Shown: positions 61,587 to 64,000 of the stretch, piece after piece
Layout: each line of letters starts with the position of its first letter
How positions within the stretch are numbered: the stretch's first letter is position 1
Source: Pseudomonadota bacterium
GTDB lineage: Bacteria > Myxococcota_A > UBA796 > SXON01
Length of the DNA: 64,000 bases
NCBI GenBank assembly: GCA_030685065.1
Contig: JAUXQH010000115.1
Span: forward strand, 88,396 to 152,395
Direction of reading: 5' to 3'
The notes under the pieces: model-generated
Database searches by the model: none
Told to the model about the DNA's origin: nothing
The model's input: only the letters and a program-made list of their open reading frames with translations
Made by a program: the position numbers and the translations under genes

Positions 61587-61919
61587 GAACCTGTCAAAGC
61601 CACTGCTGTTGCCTTGCCGCTCCGAAGAAACCGCGACTGTATGTGCAACCAACACGGATCGGATGCGCAAGATTTCGTTCTCGTGCGCAAACGTCCGGGT
61701 GGCGGACGGGCCCCGATCGGCGCGAAGCGAGTCGAGCGCCGGGGGGCGAGCGGGCCGCGCACGCCCACTCCCGCACGGCGCGCGATCGGTCCTCTGACCC
61801 GCGAGCGGACGGGGGCCGAGGGCTGAATGCGCGGACTCCAAAGGGCGCTCGGGGAGGGCCGAACTTGTACGCGAACCCGCGCCCGGATGCTACCCTGTCA
61901 CGCACGATCCGGAGGAAAG

Positions 61920-63281
61920 GTGCATCGTTCCATACTCGTCGCATTGTCACTGTTCGTAACGGGCTGTGACGACGGCACTTCGGACACGGGCCCGGAGGGC
62001 AAACCCGACGACACCGATGGCCTCGCCTGCGGCGGCGACGAGGATTGCGCGTCCACCGAGATCTGCGAGGCCGACGCCTGCGTGGACGGTGACCGCAACG
62101 ACGAGACCGATGGTGCCGAGGGCCTCTTCTGGGCCGACACCACCAGCGGGGAGATCAACCCCGCGGGAGACGTGGATTGGTACGCCGTACAGGCCGACGG
62201 CGGAGAGTTCTTCCGCATCACCGTCGTCACCGCGGAGGAAGAGGGCGGAGTGAACAGCGTGGTGAGCGTCTACACCGGCGGCGGCAAACGCGTGGTCTGG
62301 GAGGACGAACATCCGGCGGGGAACGTCTCCTCCGCGGACTCGATGTGCTTCGGCTACTTCCCGAGCGCGGGGACGTACTACGTCAAGGTCGAGGACGCGG
62401 GCACGTTCTACGAGTCGGATCCCGTGGGCGGCGCGGGCGAGTCCTACACGCTCGAGATCGAGGAGTGGAGCTCCGTCGGCACCGAGACGGACAGCGCTCA
62501 GGCGGCGGGGCTCGACTTCGGAACCCTCTCGGCCAACGTGCTGTACTCCTTCCCCGTACTCCTCGGAGAGGCCAGCGACGTCGACTGGGCGGCCCTCGAT
62601 CTGCCCGCCGTCGGCTCCCCCATCTCCGTGGTCGCCCTCCAGAACGGCGAGGAGAGCGACATGGTCACGCGCGTGACCCTCCGGAACCGCGCTGGGGACG
62701 ACGTCCTCGCGCTCGACAACCCCACGCCGGACGCGCCGGCCTATCTCCCCGACCCCGAAGGCACGGGGTACGTCCTCGGCGCGACGGACGTGTCGGGGGG
62801 CGGCGGCGCCGACTACTGGACCTGGCTCTTCTTCGTCATCCGCGAGCCCGGGAGCGGAAATCCGCCCGGCATCGAGCCCGACGACACGTTGGAGCAGGCG
62901 AACGGGATGATCCTCGACGACCAGGATCCGGACTCCGGCGAGTTCTGGTCCGCCTATGCGCAGGGGCGGATCTCCACGGAGGCCGACGCGGATCTCTACA
63001 CGTTCGACGTGCCGTTCGACGACGCGTTCATCAGCGTGTACCTCGGCGCGCAGCCCTACGGCAGCCTGCTCGCCCCGCGCCTCGAGCTGCTCGACTCGAC
63101 CGGCGGCGTGCTCGACACGGTCGACTCGACGCTCGGCAGCGACGCCGACGCGCTCAACCTCGGCCCCTACCCCCGCGGCGACTACACGCTCCGGGTCAGC
63201 GCCGCGCCCGATACCGGTGCGGTCGGCGGCGAGGGGTACTTCTACCTGTTCGGGTTGTTCGCGACGTCGAGCGCGCTGTAG
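61920..63281 (+). CDS. lipoprotein with PPC-like domains
   Basis: GGAGG four bases before the GTG at 61920 supports this start, giving 453 residues with signal and lipobox (VTGC at about residue 16). An acidic linker and a small Cys-rich stretch (CGGDEDCASTEICEADACVDG) follow. Then three repeats of the PPC (pre-peptidase C-terminal-like) type: GDVDWYAVQADGGEFFRITV, SDVDWAALDLPAVGSPISVV, and ADADLYTFDVPFDDAFISVYLG. These usually sit beside secreted peptidases, but none is here. Likely an exported surface protein. Confidence 0.85.
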   Translation: MHRSILVALSLFVTGCDDGTSDTGPEGKPDDTDGLACGGDEDCASTEICEADACVDGDRNDETDGAEGLFWADTTSGEINPAGDVDWYAVQADGGEFFRITVVTAEEEGGVNSVVSVYTGGGKRVVWEDEHPAGNVSSADSMCFGYFPSAGTYYVKVEDAGTFYESDPVGGAGESYTLEIEEWSSVGTETDSAQAAGLDFGTLSANVLYSFPVLLGEASDVDWAALDLPAVGSPISVVALQNGEESDMVTRVTLRNRAGDDVLALDNPTPDAPAYLPDPEGTGYVLGATDVSGGGGADYWTWLFFVIREPGSGNPPGIEPDDTLEQANGMILDDQDPDSGEFWSAYAQGRISTEADADLYTFDVPFDDAFISVYLGAQPYGSLLAPRLELLDSTGGVLDTVDSTLGSDADALNLGPYPRGDYTLRVSAAPDTGAVGGEGYFYLFGLFATSSAL

Positions 63282-63312
63282 CGGTCGACGCGCGAGCGGC
63301 GCACCCGCCCCC

Positions 63313-64000
63313 CTACGCCGCCACGGACGCCAACGAGGCCGCCAGCCGATCGAGCGAGTCCCGCGCGGGGGAGGGCTGGAGGGGGCGGAGCGCGCGACGC
63401 GCGGCCCAGGTCTCGCGGATCATCGCCTCGCGGCCGGCGCCCACACCCCCGAGGCCGCGGACGCGATCGTTCAGCTCCGCCGCGACCGCATCGTCGTACC
63501 CGACCGCGCCGAGGCGCCGCCACAGCGGATCGATGGCGGGATCCTTCGCGTTGGCCCACGCCACCGGGAACACGGGGCGCGCCGCGGCCGCGTGCTGCGC
63601 GAGCTGGCGGCCCCCGGTCGCGGGGTCGAACAGCGCGAGGTCCTCCGCGAGCTTCCACGCGATGCCGACGTGCCGGCCGTACCGACCGAGCCCCGTGATC
63701 GCGGGGCGACTGGCGCGCACCAGGTGCCCCCCCGCGCGACAGGTGAACGCGAAGAGCGCGCCGGTGTGCTCCTCGGCGAAGAGCAGGGCGTCCGCCACCG
63801 TGGCGGGGCGCGTGCGCAGGGCCTCCCCCAGGGCGTGGCCGGCGCCCACGTCGCGGAGGAGCTCGAGCGTCTCTCCGAGGATCTCCGGCGCGGGCGCCCG
63901 GCGCGCGATCTCGAGCGCCCGGAGCGTGAGGTGATTGGCGCCGAGCAGCGAGCCCGCGCCGCGCAGCACCCGACGCGCGGCGCGGCGCCGGCGGCCGTCG
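63313..64000 (-). CDS. polyprenyl synthetase family protein, 5' end outside window
   Basis: The frame runs off the right edge; about 229 C-terminal codons are here. The pattern ALLFAEEHTGALFAFTCRAGG matches the KTxALF segment of trans-isoprenyl diphosphate synthases, and GIAWKLAEDLALFD sits where these enzymes have the second Asp-rich motif (usually GLAFQIxDDxLD), here altered to AED. The first DDxxD motif would be outside. It may be a degenerate or specialised enzyme, perhaps of squalene/carotenoid-like type, consuming products of the mevalonate genes at 33-40 kb. Confidence 0.6.
   Translation of the reverse strand, partial: DGRRRRAARRVLRGAGSLLGANHLTLRALEIARRAPAPEILGETLELLRDVGAGHALGEALRTRPATVADALLFAEEHTGALFAFTCRAGGHLVRASRPAITGLGRYGRHVGIAWKLAEDLALFDPATGGRQLAQHAAAARPVFPVAWANAKDPAIDPLWRRLGAVGYDDAVAAELNDRVRGLGGVGAGREAMIRETWAARRALRPLQPSPARDSLDRLAASLASVAA

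Larger units (their letters stand above)
61243..61919. other. intergenic region with sigma factor leader and promoter
   Basis: About 680 bp between the divergent sigma factor and PPC-like lipoprotein genes. It holds a likely promoter for the sigma gene, about 310 bp upstream of its ATG, and a 20-bp tandem repeat within the leader. Short overlapping frames occur but none has a ribosome site or recognisable domain. Confidence 0.5.

Noticed and set aside
61302..61841. 179-codon minus-strand frame in the sigma factor leader
   Set aside because: No ribosome site or domain; overlaps the promoter and the repeat.

Overview
The window is GC-rich, densely packed DNA from a Gram-negative bacterium. Outer-envelope genes (mpl, DsbD-type reductase), at least nine predicted lipoproteins with lipoboxes and Asp/Glu-rich linkers, and a near-complete bacterial mevalonate pathway fit a Myxococcota or other former deltaproteobacterial lineage. 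That assignment is inference; no rRNA, tRNA or CRISPR array was seen.

Region 1 (1-16.8 kb) is an accessory defence island. A leftward operon with overlapping genes encodes a type I restriction-modification system (hsdR, hsdS, hsdM), with a GIY-YIG-like ORF inserted between hsdS and hsdM and a HARE-HTH/Mrr-type nuclease after hsdM. Rightward of it are a ribbon-helix-helix-like gene behind a 7-bp-arm dyad, then a two-gene Pycsar-like module: a cyclic-nucleotide-binding/TIR-like effector and a nucleotidyl cyclase. A PD-(D/E)XK-like nuclease, a C39-like cysteine peptidase and a large serine recombinase follow. The recombinase and flanking gene debris suggest the island is or was mobile.

Region 2 (16.8-20.1 kb) is gene-poor and rich in repeats: a roughly 23-bp array built on GTGATCAC, a 63-bp tandem repeat and a 12-bp repeat, around a small lipoprotein and an exported intradiol dioxygenase.

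Region 3 (20.1-33.2 kb) holds housekeeping and envelope genes: a beta-propeller lipoprotein, a membrane-anchored lipase-like hydrolase, a truncated globin, a HEAT/AlkD-like repair protein, a phosphoesterase, a chromate transporter, a B12-binding radical SAM enzyme, a lamin-tail lipoprotein, a solute-binding protein and an acyl-CoA synthetase.

Region 4 (33.2-39.7 kb) is the mevalonate locus: HMG-CoA reductase, mevalonate kinase, then (past two opposite-strand genes) diphosphomevalonate decarboxylase, phosphomevalonate kinase and type 2 IPP isomerase. HMG-CoA synthase is absent here. A polyprenyl-synthase-like gene runs off the right edge.

Region 5 (39.8-54.7 kb) has Hsp33, a DsbD-type reductase with a duplicated N-terminal domain, sugar transferases, mpl and several lipoproteins. 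One secreted protein gene carries two in-frame TGA codons just after its signal peptide, next to two perfect palindromes.

Region 6 (54.7-64 kb) has a tightly coupled operon of a class III aminotransferase, a LuxE-like acyl-protein synthetase, a LuxC-like acyl reductase and an M19 dipeptidase. It could make a long-chain amine or modified acyl product. An exonuclease/phosphatase-family protein, a sigma-70-family factor with a long repeat-bearing leader, and a PPC-like lipoprotein complete it.
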